Assembly (NCBI RefSeq): GCF_011762125.1
Contig: NZ_JAASQN010000007.1
Span: forward strand, 129,239 to 193,238
DNA length: 64,000 nt
Source: Sphingopyxis panaciterrae
GTDB taxonomy: Bacteria > Pseudomonadota > Alphaproteobacteria > Sphingomonadales > Sphingomonadaceae
Direction: 5' to 3'
The number at the start of each line of letters is the position of its first letter. The stretch's first letter is position 1. Shown in pieces: positions 39,897-49,106 of this stretch. The notes below the pieces were generated by a model. It searched no databases, was not told the origin of the DNA, and saw only the letters and a program-made list of their open reading frames with translations. The translations under genes were made by a program, and so were the position numbers.

Positions 39897-41486
39897 TCAA
39901 ACTTTGACGAAGCCCATGTGGCGCATGCGTCCGAAATCAAGCGTCAGGCTCTTCCCGTCCGTGGCCAACGTCAGGATGCCGCTGACCGCCGCAAAAACGG
40001 TCTGTTCGATGCGCCAGATATCGGTGGTGACCGGGGTCAGCATATAATCTGCCCAGCCATGGCGGCCGTGCATCCTGCCCCGCGCGCCGTCACTATCCTC
40101 CATCAGCGTGAAGGTCGCGTCGAGCGCTTCCGATCGATAGGCACCGGCCCGATCGCCGAGCTTCGCTTCGCTGTCGGTCTCGATCTCGCTCAGTACATCC
40201 TCGTTGCCAAAGTCGGAGAAGATCAGGCTGTTGCCATCGAGGCGAAGGCGCTGCTGAAGAAATGCCGCCGCGTCGGGCAAGTGCAGCGTGCCTTCGGCAT
40301 CAGGCGAGACCGGCGTCGGCGCACCGCCGTCGACCGACATCATCTGCATGTCGTCGGCCGCCGACAGCGCGATGACGCGGCCGTCGGCCATCGATACGAA
40401 AGTGCCGGTGCGCTTTGCATATTCCTGCTTGTCGGGCTGGGGCGCGAGGCCCTCGACACAGGCATCGATGACCTTGAGCGCGAGCGTGACGCCGCTGACG
40501 TCGGCGCGATTGACGCCGATGCTGATATCGAGCCCCGCGTCCGGCATCTTGATCATCTGCGAATTGCCGCCCATCACCCCGCCGGCGTGGTGGATCACCA
40601 CGGCGCCGCGATAGGTTTCGCGCATCAGGCCGAGGCCATAGTTGGTCGAATGGCCGCTGTTCAGCATCTGCGGTTCGATCATCCGTTGCCATGTTTCGCT
40701 GGAGCCAACGGTCGGGGCATCCATGTGCCTCAGCCATAACAGCATGTCGTCCATGGTCGAAACCATGCCGCCTGCGCCGCTGATCTCCATGCCCATATGG
40801 GTCTTGGAAAACACGCCCGTGGCGCCCCGGAAATGGAGCGTCGCGCTGTTGGGTACAAAGTCGCTGTCCCAGCGCCGCAGCATCGTCTGGTGCATGCCGA
40901 CCGGCGTGAAGATGCGCTCGCGCAGCACGTCGTCGAGCGGCTTAGCTGTGATTTTCTCGATCGCCGCGGTCAGCAGCATATAAGCGCCGTTGTTGTAGCT
41001 CCATCGTTCGCCGGGTTCGAAATCGGCGTCGTCGATGGTCTCGTAATAGGCGAGCATCTGCTCGTCGGTGACGGGACGATTGACGCCGTGTACCGACATG
41101 GTGACCGACAGCAGGTCGCGAATGCCGCTGGTGTGACCCATCAGGCGGCGCATCGTCGCGGCGCCGTTCACCGGCGAGAGGCCGGAGACATATTTACCGA
41201 TCGGATCGTCGAGACCCGCGAGGCCATCCTCGACCAGCAGCATGTAGGCCAAGCAGGCGAAATGCTTGGTGGTCGAGCCGATGCGCATGCGCATCCCTGG
41301 CGTCAGCAGCGTCGGCAGCTCCATGTTCGCCAGGCCAAAACCCTTGCGATAGACGGGCACCCCGCCGATCGCGATTCCGACCGCCGCGCCCGGCAGTTGC
41401 GACTGGTCGATATCGGCGAAGATCCTGTCGATTTCCATTTCGTCGAAACGGGTCTTGATCATATCGGTCAATGGATTCTTCCTCAT
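39897..41486 (-). CDS. Serine hydrolase, beta-lactamase/D-aminopeptidase (S12) family, 529 aa
   Basis: Class C beta-lactamase-like fold. Nucleophile Ser71 and Lys74 lie in RIGSTTKHF, Tyr in ERWSYNNGAYMLL (about residue 165) and a third motif HHAGGVMGG. A C-terminal region of about 190 residues (from roughly 340) with repeated beta-strand pattern resembles the extra domains of D-aminopeptidases. No signal peptide, so cytoplasmic. GGAGG precedes ATG 41486. Last gene of the TonB receptor-amidohydrolase-hydrolase operon, 33 bases after the previous one. Likely acts on D-amino acid peptides, amides or esters; substrate is unknown. Confidence 0.87.
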   Translation of the reverse strand: MRKNPLTDMIKTRFDEMEIDRIFADIDQSQLPGAAVGIAIGGVPVYRKGFGLANMELPTLLTPGMRMRIGSTTKHFACLAYMLLVEDGLAGLDDPIGKYVSGLSPVNGAATMRRLMGHTSGIRDLLSVTMSVHGVNRPVTDEQMLAYYETIDDADFEPGERWSYNNGAYMLLTAAIEKITAKPLDDVLRERIFTPVGMHQTMLRRWDSDFVPNSATLHFRGATGVFSKTHMGMEISGAGGMVSTMDDMLLWLRHMDAPTVGSSETWQRMIEPQMLNSGHSTNYGLGLMRETYRGAVVIHHAGGVMGGNSQMIKMPDAGLDISIGVNRADVSGVTLALKVIDACVEGLAPQPDKQEYAKRTGTFVSMADGRVIALSAADDMQMMSVDGGAPTPVSPDAEGTLHLPDAAAFLQQRLRLDGNSLIFSDFGNEDVLSEIETDSEAKLGDRAGAYRSEALDATFTLMEDSDGARGRMHGRHGWADYMLTPVTTDIWRIEQTVFAAVSGILTLATDGKSLTLDFGRMRHMGFVKV

Positions 41487-41519
41487 CCAGATCCTCCACC
41501 TGACTTAGCCCGGATCGCG

Positions 41520-42866
41520 TCAGGGAATACGATTGAAAATCCGCGCCATCGATCCCATTCGCTGCATCTTTCCGTTCGCATCAGGGTCGACGAAGGCCAG
41601 CGGGAACGCGTTCGCCTCGCCGTTCAGGCTCATCCGGAAAAGATGGTCGCCGACCCGCTCCAGTTGATAGATTGGCGCCCGGGCGCTGTCAGTCTCGTAA
41701 ACCGCGAACCTTGCGACCATTCTGGCCGATAACCGGCCGCCCTCGCGGAACACATCGAACCGGTAAATCTGGTTCTGGAAGCTGCCTTCATAGGCTGCAG
41801 CATCGAACGCGCCATCGACCGGTGCCAGAGGTTCGACCGCCGCGCCCCAGCTGGCGAGAAGCGGCTCGATGAGCGGCGCGTCGAACGGTCCATGCCGGGA
41901 GCAATTGGTCAGAAGCGCGAACGTCCTGCCGCTCTCCGGGTGAGCGTAGAGTATCGAATTGACGCCGGGACCGCCGCCGCCATGAGACAGCACGCCGCCT
42001 GGCAGAAGCAACCAGCCGAGACCCACGCGCCATGTGGCGGGAGAAGCGAAGCGGGCGGTTTCCGTGGCCATGAGCAACGCGCTCGCCTTCGAAAGAATAC
42101 GAACACCGTTGACGCCGACGCCGCCGTTTATCAGTGCGCGGGCGAATGCCACCAGATCAGCGGCGGTCATCATGACCGTGGCGCCCGCCGCGGCAAAGCT
42201 CAGGGGCAGGAAAGGCTTGCTGCTCTGAACGAGCTTGCCTTCTCCGTCGACCTGATCGCCGACGCTGACGCGAAAGCGGGGCAGTTCGGTGATGTCGGCC
42301 AGCGAATGGCGGAGCCCGAGCGGCTCGAAGATGCGCGACTTGATCAGGCTGTACCAGCCCTCTCGCCGCAGCTTCTGGGCGATGTAGCCAGCAATGACGG
42401 TACCGATGTTCGAATAGGCCGTCGCTTCGCCCGGCGGATGGATCTGCGGCCTGGCGGCGCAATCCTCGATCGCATTTTCGATGCGTTGTTCGTCAAAATC
42501 GCGATATTCGGGAACGTCATAGTCGATGCCGTTGGTGTGATTGATCAGCATCCGGCAGGTGATCTTTGCCAGAGCCTCCGGATCGCCGAGCTGCAATTCG
42601 GGCAGATGCTTGGTCACGGGATCGTCGAGGTCGATCAGCCCGTCATCGACGAGTTGCATGAACAAGGTGGCGTTCAGCACCTTGGTGATCGAACCGATAT
42701 GCATCAACGTGTCGAGCGTCACCGGATCGCCGGTCACGCTGTTGCGCAGGCCGCCTACCGCCTCGTGCAACCGCTCGCCGTCCCAGTAGGCGAAGGACGC
42801 CCCGGTCACCTCGCCGTTTCCCGTGATATCCTCGATGACCGAGGCGAAATCGATGGTCATTTCCAT
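41520..42866 (-). CDS. Serine hydrolase, beta-lactamase (S12) family, 448 aa
   Basis: Second S12-type hydrolase of the operon. Motifs are HIGSITKVLNA (Ser59, Lys62), TAYSNIG with the catalytic Tyr-Ser-Asn (about residue 150) and SHGGGGPG as the third motif. It is clearly a paralogue-level relative of the downstream gene but diverged and shorter. No signal peptide. ATG 42860 is better spaced from GGAAGG than ATG 42866; both lie in frame. The amidohydrolase gene ends 18 bases upstream. The two hydrolases may cut successive bonds in one substrate. Confidence 0.87.
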   Translation of the reverse strand: MEMTIDFASVIEDITGNGEVTGASFAYWDGERLHEAVGGLRNSVTGDPVTLDTLMHIGSITKVLNATLFMQLVDDGLIDLDDPVTKHLPELQLGDPEALAKITCRMLINHTNGIDYDVPEYRDFDEQRIENAIEDCAARPQIHPPGEATAYSNIGTVIAGYIAQKLRREGWYSLIKSRIFEPLGLRHSLADITELPRFRVSVGDQVDGEGKLVQSSKPFLPLSFAAAGATVMMTAADLVAFARALINGGVGVNGVRILSKASALLMATETARFASPATWRVGLGWLLLPGGVLSHGGGGPGVNSILYAHPESGRTFALLTNCSRHGPFDAPLIEPLLASWGAAVEPLAPVDGAFDAAAYEGSFQNQIYRFDVFREGGRLSARMVARFAVYETDSARAPIYQLERVGDHLFRMSLNGEANAFPLAFVDPDANGKMQRMGSMARIFNRIP

Positions 42867-42884
42867 GTCCTTCCAGATTGATCT

Positions 42885-44333
42885 CTATCCGTGCCCGCCG
42901 CTGATGCACGACGGGCATCCGGGCAGCCGCGTGCCATGGTGAAGGAAGCGCTTGTAATGGGCTTCCTCTTCGAGCGGCGGCGAAAGGTCCGCCGTCAACA
43001 GGGGGGTTGCAGGGAGCGCAGCGAGGTCGACGAGCGCACCATCCTTGATGACCGCATGGATGCTGCGATAATGGTCGGCGGCTTCCAGCGGGTTCTTGTC
43101 GAGCACCAGCATGTCAGCGATCTTGCCGGTTTCGAGCGTGCCGAGATCGGCGTCCATCTTGTACGCCCGGGCGATGTTGCGCGTCGCGGCGTGGAGCAGG
43201 TCCATCGCTGCCATGCCCTTTTCCTCCATGGCTCGAAGCCACGCGAAGTGCCCGGTCGCCAGGCGGCCGAGCGCCTCCTGTTCGGGCATGCCGTTCCAGG
43301 TGGCCGCCAGCCAGGGCTCGCGCAGGAGTTCCGGGGCGAACACGCCGCCGTCATTCGCCAACAGGATCGGCGCGCCCGAACCGATGAGGTTGCGGGCATT
43401 CATGTCCGACGCCGACCACATCGTCCATTCGAGATCGGACACCACGCCCTTGACGTGCGCCAGTCCCGCTTCGGTGACCGGAAAGACCACCGCGCCGCAC
43501 TGGCTGCGCGCGAACAGGTCGAGCGTCTCGCCGGGGATCGGCACCGGGCCGGTCATGTTGCAATGGGTGACCAGGTCGCAGCCGGCCTCGATCGACATGC
43601 GCAGGCTTTCGACCGTGGTGCTGTGCGACTGGACGGTCCGCCCCGCGGCATGCCCCGCCTCAACGATCGCCCGCTGCGTCCGCTCCGAAAATTGCAGAAA
43701 AGCGCCCGCGGCCAGTGCGCCATGTTCGGATGCGCCATATTTGACGAAATCGATCCCGCGATCGATGTAGCTGGCGACTTCTTCCCCGACTTGATCGGGG
43801 GTCATCCACATCAGATGGCGGCCGCTGTTTTCGACCCAGGTCGCATTGACGCGATCGACGAACCACGAACTCGCAACCTCGGCCGCCTTGCCGAAGAAGT
43901 CACCGGAGAAAGGCCCATCGAAACCGATGATGTTGCCTGCGCAGCGAATGCGGCTGCCGACGGTTTCACCGCGGTCGATCCGGTCGCGTACCGTCATCAG
44001 CGCGCGGCGCGGACCCCAGGTATCGAATACCGTGGTCATACCGGCTTTCAGCGCGACTTGCGCCGCCTCGGTAATCAGTTCCTCATAACGTCCGTCGAAG
44101 CGCAGCAGCGTTTCGAGCGTCGCATTGACGAGCAGGTGGACGTTGGCGTTCATCAGCCCGGGGATGACGAACTTGCCCGCGATATCGAGGGTGCGGGCAC
44201 CCTCCGGAACGTCCAGCTCCTCGCGCCGGCCCATCGCACGGATGCGGCCGCCCTCGACCAGGATGGCGCCGTCCGTAAGCGGTTTGTCCGCAACGCCGTC
44301 GATGATCGTGGCGCCGGTGATTAACAGGGTCAT
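42885..44333 (-). CDS. Amidohydrolase family protein with altered metal-binding motif
   Basis: TIM-barrel amidohydrolase of 482 aa, cytoplasmic. ATG 44333 is favoured over GTG 44339 because AAGG then sits eight bases upstream. The family's DxHxH motif reads MNANVHLLV, so the Asp and first His are replaced by Asn62 and Asn64 and only His66 remains. Downstream positions look normal: DFVKYGASEHG (Lys), TVQSHSTTV and DLVTHCNMTG (His), LLANDGGV (Asp). The C-terminus has a CPSC pair. It may bind one metal or none and still hydrolyse an amide. It stands between a TonB receptor and two serine hydrolases. Confidence 0.85.
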   Translation of the reverse strand: MTLLITGATIIDGVADKPLTDGAILVEGGRIRAMGRREELDVPEGARTLDIAGKFVIPGLMNANVHLLVNATLETLLRFDGRYEELITEAAQVALKAGMTTVFDTWGPRRALMTVRDRIDRGETVGSRIRCAGNIIGFDGPFSGDFFGKAAEVASSWFVDRVNATWVENSGRHLMWMTPDQVGEEVASYIDRGIDFVKYGASEHGALAAGAFLQFSERTQRAIVEAGHAAGRTVQSHSTTVESLRMSIEAGCDLVTHCNMTGPVPIPGETLDLFARSQCGAVVFPVTEAGLAHVKGVVSDLEWTMWSASDMNARNLIGSGAPILLANDGGVFAPELLREPWLAATWNGMPEQEALGRLATGHFAWLRAMEEKGMAAMDLLHAATRNIARAYKMDADLGTLETGKIADMLVLDKNPLEAADHYRSIHAVIKDGALVDLAALPATPLLTADLSPPLEEEAHYKRFLHHGTRLPGCPSCISGGHG

Positions 44334-44406
44334 TGTCACTACCTTTTAAAGAATCGGCCGGGTTTGCGGTCAGCCCGCTTATAGCTTGGCCGCTGCGGCC
44401 GCCGGG

Positions 44407-46605
44407 TCAGAATTTGACCGCAGCGGAGACGCCGAAGGTGCGCGGCTGGATGACCGACACCCTGGTCAGGCCGAGATTGATATCGGCACCCTGGCCCCGC
44501 TCGTCGCCGATATTCTTGGCATAGATCGAGAAAGACCAGCGATCGTCGCTGATGCCTGCGCGCAGGTCGACGACATCATAGGATGGAAGCTGGTAGCGGA
44601 CCTGCCCCGCATTGGGGAAAGCGCCCAGCCGTGCGCCGACGTGCCGCCAGTCGACACCAAGGCTTCCGTTCCAGGCACCGAAGAGCGGCAGCGAATAGCT
44701 CGCTCCGGCGGCACCGCTCCATCGCGCCGACAACGGCAGACGATCGCCCGATACGCCAATGGCCGAATTGGTCGGCAGATCCTCGGTCAGGTGCGCATCA
44801 TTATATGCGATATTACCGTATATTTCGAGCCCGCGCACCGGACGCCACGAGGCGGACGCTTCGATGCCCTTGCTGACCGCGGTCGGGCCATTGTCGATAT
44901 AGGACGCAGCCAGTTCCGGCGCGATGCGCTGGATCTGGATGTCCCGCCAGTCGATCCAATAGCCCGAAAGCTCGAGGCTCAGCGACCTGCCGAACAACTC
45001 GCTCTTCAGCCCGATCTCATAATCGGTGACCTTGTCCGGAGCATAGCTCTGCGGAAGGGCCGGGGTGACGGAGTTCGGCCCGCCCGGCCGGAAGCCGCTG
45101 GCAATCCGGGCGTATAGCATCGTGTTTTCGTCCAGACGCAGGCGGGGATTGATCAGAAAGGTCATGGCGCTGTCGCGCGACCGCACATTGTTCGTGCTGT
45201 CGCCATAGATCAGGCCCGACGTGATGGTCAGGTTATGCTGTTGGTTCCGGCTGTAACGGAGGCCCGCGGTAACATCGAACGCGCTGCTGAAATGATAGGT
45301 CATGTCGCCGAACACGGCCACTTCGCGGAACGAGGCACCGAGATCCGAACGACCGATATTGGGCAGGCCGTCGATCACCGCACCGGTCTCGCTGTCGATC
45401 GGGACCACATCGCCCAACGCGTTCTGGGTTTCGCGCGTATAGAAGAGGCCGAGTTGCCACGAGAGCCTGTTCGTTGCCGGTGACGCAAGCCTAAGTTCCT
45501 GGGTGAACTTCTCGACCTTGACGGGAGAAACCGACACGAAACCCAGGGTGGGGATTCCGAAAACCGGCGCGAGCGACGGCGAAAGGATCGGCGAATAGTC
45601 GTTATCGAACTGCATTTTCTGACGGTTGTAGGCGCTTGCCGACGTTAGCGTCGCAAAACCGAGGTCGCCTTCGACAAGCAAGCTGACCGCGCCGACGTCC
45701 TGTTTGACGTTGGTCGAATCGGGCACCCGCGACTGCTTGAGATCGCCGTAGAAAGGCTTGAAGGTCGTCGAATCATAGTCGACGACGGGCGCGTTGCCGT
45801 CATAATGCTGGAACAGCCCCGACAGACGAACCTTCCAGTCACCGCTCTGCCAGCCCAAGGCGACACGCCCGCCATAAAAGCGCATATCGTTGATATTGCG
45901 CTCGCCGGTCAGGACGTTGTCGACATATCCCGGATCGAGGCGATTATAGCCGCTGATGCGCAAGGCCAGATCGTCCGAGAGTGGAATATTGGCCGCCGCG
46001 CGCACGCCATAGCCCTCGCCGCCGCCGTCGATGGCCGACCCGTCGACCTGGAAGCGGCCGAAGAAGCGGGTCGGATCGGGATCCGCCGTGACATATTTGA
46101 GCAGACCGCCAAGCGACCCGGCGCCGTATAGCGTGCCTTGCGGCCCGCGCAGCACTTCGACGCGTTGCAAGTCCTGCGGATCGAGGTCGGGCACGGTGTA
46201 GCCGCCATAAATGGTCGAAGCCCCGAACGGCGATTCGTCGATATAGATGCCGACGGTGGGATTGCCGCCCGAACCCGTGGTAATGCCGCGAATGGAAAGC
46301 TGCGTCGCGGCGCTGGCGCCGCCGACTTGCGACACGGTCAGGCCCGGGATGCGTGCGACATAATCGTCGAGCTTTGCCGCGTTCAACTCTTGCAGGCTCG
46401 CGCTCGTCACGGCAGTGATCGCCGCGGGCACGTCCCTGAGCCGCTCGCTCCGCTTCTGCGCCGTCACGACGATCTCTTGTGCGGCGTCCGGCGCATCCGC
46501 ATCAGGTGCCGCCGCTGCCGGAGCGCTGGCGTTGGCTGCTTGCGCCAAAGCCGGGACCGGCAAAAGCGCAGTGCTTGCGGCCAGGCCGATCGACCATTTG
46601 TTCAT
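44407..46605 (-). CDS. TonB-dependent outer-membrane receptor (732 aa)
   Basis: Signal peptide residues 1-21 (STALLPVPALAQA), Ala/Asp-rich linker, TonB box QEIVVTAQKRSERLRDVP, plug (LSIRGITTGSGGNPTVGIYID, VEVLRGPQGTLYGAGSLGGLLKYVT) and a barrel ending TFGVSAAVKF with terminal Phe. The TAQKR type is common among sphingomonad receptors for plant or xenobiotic compounds. It is the first gene of the operon and lies 73 bases before the amidohydrolase start, so it should import the substrate that the three enzymes process. No inner-membrane transporter is encoded nearby. Confidence 0.92.
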   Translation of the reverse strand: MNKWSIGLAASTALLPVPALAQAANASAPAAAAPDADAPDAAQEIVVTAQKRSERLRDVPAAITAVTSASLQELNAAKLDDYVARIPGLTVSQVGGASAATQLSIRGITTGSGGNPTVGIYIDESPFGASTIYGGYTVPDLDPQDLQRVEVLRGPQGTLYGAGSLGGLLKYVTADPDPTRFFGRFQVDGSAIDGGGEGYGVRAAANIPLSDDLALRISGYNRLDPGYVDNVLTGERNINDMRFYGGRVALGWQSGDWKVRLSGLFQHYDGNAPVVDYDSTTFKPFYGDLKQSRVPDSTNVKQDVGAVSLLVEGDLGFATLTSASAYNRQKMQFDNDYSPILSPSLAPVFGIPTLGFVSVSPVKVEKFTQELRLASPATNRLSWQLGLFYTRETQNALGDVVPIDSETGAVIDGLPNIGRSDLGASFREVAVFGDMTYHFSSAFDVTAGLRYSRNQQHNLTITSGLIYGDSTNNVRSRDSAMTFLINPRLRLDENTMLYARIASGFRPGGPNSVTPALPQSYAPDKVTDYEIGLKSELFGRSLSLELSGYWIDWRDIQIQRIAPELAASYIDNGPTAVSKGIEASASWRPVRGLEIYGNIAYNDAHLTEDLPTNSAIGVSGDRLPLSARWSGAAGASYSLPLFGAWNGSLGVDWRHVGARLGAFPNAGQVRYQLPSYDVVDLRAGISDDRWSFSIYAKNIGDERGQGADINLGLTRVSVIQPRTFGVSAAVKF

Positions 46606-47099
46606 TTCATCCTCCCCGATTATCGATGTAAAAGACTGCTCGGGCGCCCCCGGTCAGCCTTCTGCCTATCCCTGCGCCTCACCCGTGTGGCGGAGTCGCG
46701 CGGAGCGTCGGCTTGGGATGAATTTGCGGGGCCGGGCTCGATCAAGATAGAAGAATATGGACATCTTTTAGCATATTTCTGACCCAATGGGTCGAGCACC
46801 TGCGGGTGCGGCCAGCGCGGGCATGTGATCGCGGTGCGCGATACACTGGCCGAACCTCCAGTCGAAGCTGACGCTGGTCGGGGTGGAAGCCCGGTTCCTC
46901 CCGGCCAGCCGGGGTCGCGCAAAGAATATATGGCCAGAAGGGCGAGTTGAGCATGCGCCGGAGGGTGTTGCTGCAGAACCGCTTTCCCGGGCGCATAGGT
47001 CAACGGCTCGCACGATAGAACGCGCTAACTCACTGATATATAGCGACGTTTATTCAGGCTTCACTTGCTCAGCAAGAGCAATTGCGGTCGACCGGCATA
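46606..47099. other. Gene-poor gap between the catabolic operon and tRNA-Val
   Basis: 494 bases without a convincing gene. It must hold the promoter of the TonB receptor operon. AATATG (46754-46759) and CATATT (46772-46777) form a small palindrome in an AT-rich patch about 150 bases before that start, a possible operator. The right end adjoins the 3' end of the tRNA and is a typical place for integration remnants, but no integrase fragment was seen. Confidence 0.45.
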
Positions 47100-47175
47100 T
47101 GGTGGGCGCTGACGGGCTCGAACCGCCGACCCTCTCGGTGTAAACGAGATGCTCTACCAACTGAGCTAAGCGCCC
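47100..47175 (-). tRNA. tRNA-Val (anticodon UAC)
   Basis: Folds as a standard 76-base cloverleaf on the minus strand: acceptor GGGCGCT with AGCGCCC, T8-A9, D-arm GCTCAGTTGGTAGAGC, anticodon stem TCTCG/CGAGA with loop TTTACAC giving UAC, and T-arm GGCGG/CCGTC with loop TTCGAGC (one G-T pair). The discriminator A and CCA end are encoded. UAC reads GUA and GUG valine codons. Confidence 0.96.
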
Positions 47176-47228
47176 CTTCCGGGATGCGCGCCCCTGCCAC
47201 AGCTTGGGGGCGCTGGCAAGCCGCGCGG

Positions 47229-48275
47229 CTATTCGTCGAGCGCCTCGAAATAACGTGCGAGCGCCTCGCACGCCCCTTCGGCCAGCCCGATGAAGATGCG
47301 GCGGCCATCGTGCGGATCGGCCTCGCGCAGGAACAGGCCGGCGTCGGTCATTGTCTTGATCCAGCGCAGCGCGGTCGTCGCGGGCACCGCGGCGGCGATG
47401 CACAGGCTCGACACCGACACCGGCTGGCGTTCGAGCCGCGCGGCATAGAGGTCGAGCAGCATATCCCACGCCGGATCGGCGAACAGGTCGGCGGGAAAAT
47501 ATTGCTCGCGCATTCGCCGCTGGCGCAGCATCCGCCGCACCGCCTTCGCCCGCTGCCGCTCGATCACCCGTTCTTCGGGGACGAAGCTGCGCGGCACTGC
47601 TGCGAAATCGCGCGGCGGCGAGCGGACCTGCCCCGGATAGTCGGAAAAATCGTCCGATCGCGGGGGAAAGCCGGCGGGCGTTCCCGGCAGCGCCGCACGC
47701 TGGCCGGCCAGATCGCCGAGCAGGCGCGAAATCCGCGCCACCTCTTCCTGCAGCCGGTCGATCCGCTCCATCGCATCGTCGCGCGCGATGTCATGAACCG
47801 TCGCCTGCCGGATGCGCCGGGCGGCTGCCAACGCGACGAGCCGGTCGGTTGGATCGGCATCGATGAGGAACTGGACGGAAAGCGATTCGGGAATGGCCGC
47901 CACCAGCCGGTCGATCATCGGCAGCGACGTCTCGCAAATGAGGTTGCAACAGCGCGCCTCCGCTGCCGCGCATATGTCGGCAAGCACGCCGGCCTCCATC
48001 GTGTCCGGCGCGACCAGCCAGACAATATCGAGCACGTCCGTTTCCCCGATATAGTTCGCCGCCTGGGACGGAAGCAGCGCCCGCACCAGGCGCACTTTGG
48101 CAAGCGAAGCCATGTCGGGCCAGTCCGCCCTCGCCCCGACGACCAAGAGCGGGGACTCGACGCCATGGGGGATCGGTCCGCCTACCGTCTCGGGGGGACC
48201 TGCGTTCCAGGCGCCGAAGCCCTCCGCCGGAAAGGCCGACGTGTCGATACGGGTTTGTGTCTGATAGTCCATCAT
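47229..48275 (-). CDS. Putative transcriptional regulator with C-terminal MarR-like winged helix (348 aa)
   Basis: The N-terminal half (about residues 30-165) has an alternating alpha/beta pattern (PLLVVGARADWPDMASLAKVR) that may be a receiver-like or Rossmann domain without phosphorylation residues. A coiled-coil-like segment follows (MERIDRLQEEVARISRLLGDLAGQR, split about residues 170-194). The C-terminus carries a winged helix (VSVSSLCIAAAVPATTALRWIKTM and LREADPHDGRRIFIGL). The role is unknown; I infer transcription control. It is divergent from the nuclease gene and begins just beyond tRNA-Val. Confidence 0.7.
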   Translation of the reverse strand: MMDYQTQTRIDTSAFPAEGFGAWNAGPPETVGGPIPHGVESPLLVVGARADWPDMASLAKVRLVRALLPSQAANYIGETDVLDIVWLVAPDTMEAGVLADICAAAEARCCNLICETSLPMIDRLVAAIPESLSVQFLIDADPTDRLVALAAARRIRQATVHDIARDDAMERIDRLQEEVARISRLLGDLAGQRAALPGTPAGFPPRSDDFSDYPGQVRSPPRDFAAVPRSFVPEERVIERQRAKAVRRMLRQRRMREQYFPADLFADPAWDMLLDLYAARLERQPVSVSSLCIAAAVPATTALRWIKTMTDAGLFLREADPHDGRRIFIGLAEGACEALARYFEALDE

Positions 48276-48508
48276 GCTGCCTGTCCCCTCCGCCTTGCTC
48301 CACCCCGGCGTAACTATGTCGTCATTCCGGTTCTATTCACCTTTTGTTCGTTCCTTTTTGCCGCCAATGCGGACCCAAGCCCGTGCGTTGCATGAGTCGC
48401 CGCATGTCGGCCGTGCAGGAATTAGTCCAGTTTGGACATGGTTTGTTCTCATCGTCAACCCTTTATTCACGCTTGCCAATCGAAGGGGCGGCGGTCAGGC
48501 CGGTGGCC

Positions 48509-49099
48509 ATGCTCCGCGGACCGTCACCCCTCACCCGCCTGCGCTGGCGCCGCCGCTTGCGGTCGCTCGCCGCGCTGCTGCTTCTGGGCGGGCTCGCGAT
48601 GGCGGCGTGGGTGTGGGTGCCGGCGCCGGTCACGACCGTCCCGCTGGTGCATATCATCGACGGTGACAGCCTGTCGGTGCGGCAGGGCGAGGCGGCGCTG
48701 ACGATCCGTCTGACCGGGCTCGACGCGGTCGAATATCGGCAGGATTGCGGGCGCCCCGACGGCAGCCGCTGGCCGTGCGGGCGCGAAGCGCGTACCGCAC
48801 TCGCGACGCTCGCCGGGCGCGGGCCGCTGCACTGCGAACTGGCAGCAAAGGATATCTACCGCCGTACGCTTGCCACCTGCCGAACGCATATCTTCCCCGA
48901 TGGCATCGACCTGGGCGCCGGGATGGTCCGCGCCGGCTGGGCGGTGGCGACGACCGACGCCTATCTGCTCGAAGAAGCCGAAGCGCAGGCGAAACGGCGC
49001 GGCATCTGGCAGGGCCAGTTCATCCTCCCCGCGAACTGGCGCGCCAGCCACGAACGCGCCGCCGCCGCGCTGACCTCCCCGCAACGCCCCGACGAATGA
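48509..49099 (+). CDS. Membrane-anchored or exported thermonuclease-like protein (SNase fold)
   Basis: 196 aa. A basic start and hydrophobic helix (residues 15-36) target it across the membrane. The OB-fold nuclease domain follows: VHIIDGDSLSVRQG, IRLTGLDAVEYRQDCG, GREARTALATLAG, AKDIYRRTLATCR and AEAQAKRRGIWQG. The Arg and acidic residues of staphylococcal nuclease are represented (Arg in IRL, Asp/Glu in LDAVEY, Arg in YRRT). Three Cys could form a disulfide. The start is uncertain; GGTGG precedes ATG 48509. Likely degrades extracellular or periplasmic nucleic acid. Confidence 0.82.
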   Translation: MLRGPSPLTRLRWRRRLRSLAALLLLGGLAMAAWVWVPAPVTTVPLVHIIDGDSLSVRQGEAALTIRLTGLDAVEYRQDCGRPDGSRWPCGREARTALATLAGRGPLHCELAAKDIYRRTLATCRTHIFPDGIDLGAGMVRAGWAVATTDAYLLEEAEAQAKRRGIWQGQFILPANWRASHERAAAALTSPQRPDE

Positions 49100-49106
49100 C
49101 GCCGTT

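Noticed and set aside
39897..46605. Microcystin-degradation (mlr) cluster
   Set aside because: The S12 hydrolases recall MlrB, but there is no MlrA-like membrane protease, MlrC-like metallopeptidase or MlrD-like transporter, and the amidohydrolase is of another family.
46620..47003. 127-codon minus-strand frame between the TonB receptor and tRNA-Val
   Set aside because: Composition is random-looking with many Pro/Arg/Ser, there is no ribosome site, and two other frames overlap it equally well.
47082..48395. Plus-strand frame starting inside the tRNA gene
   Set aside because: The first part is a translation of tRNA-Val antisense sequence (the familiar GSNRRPSRCKRDALPTELS artefact). The rest is antisense to the winged-helix regulator.
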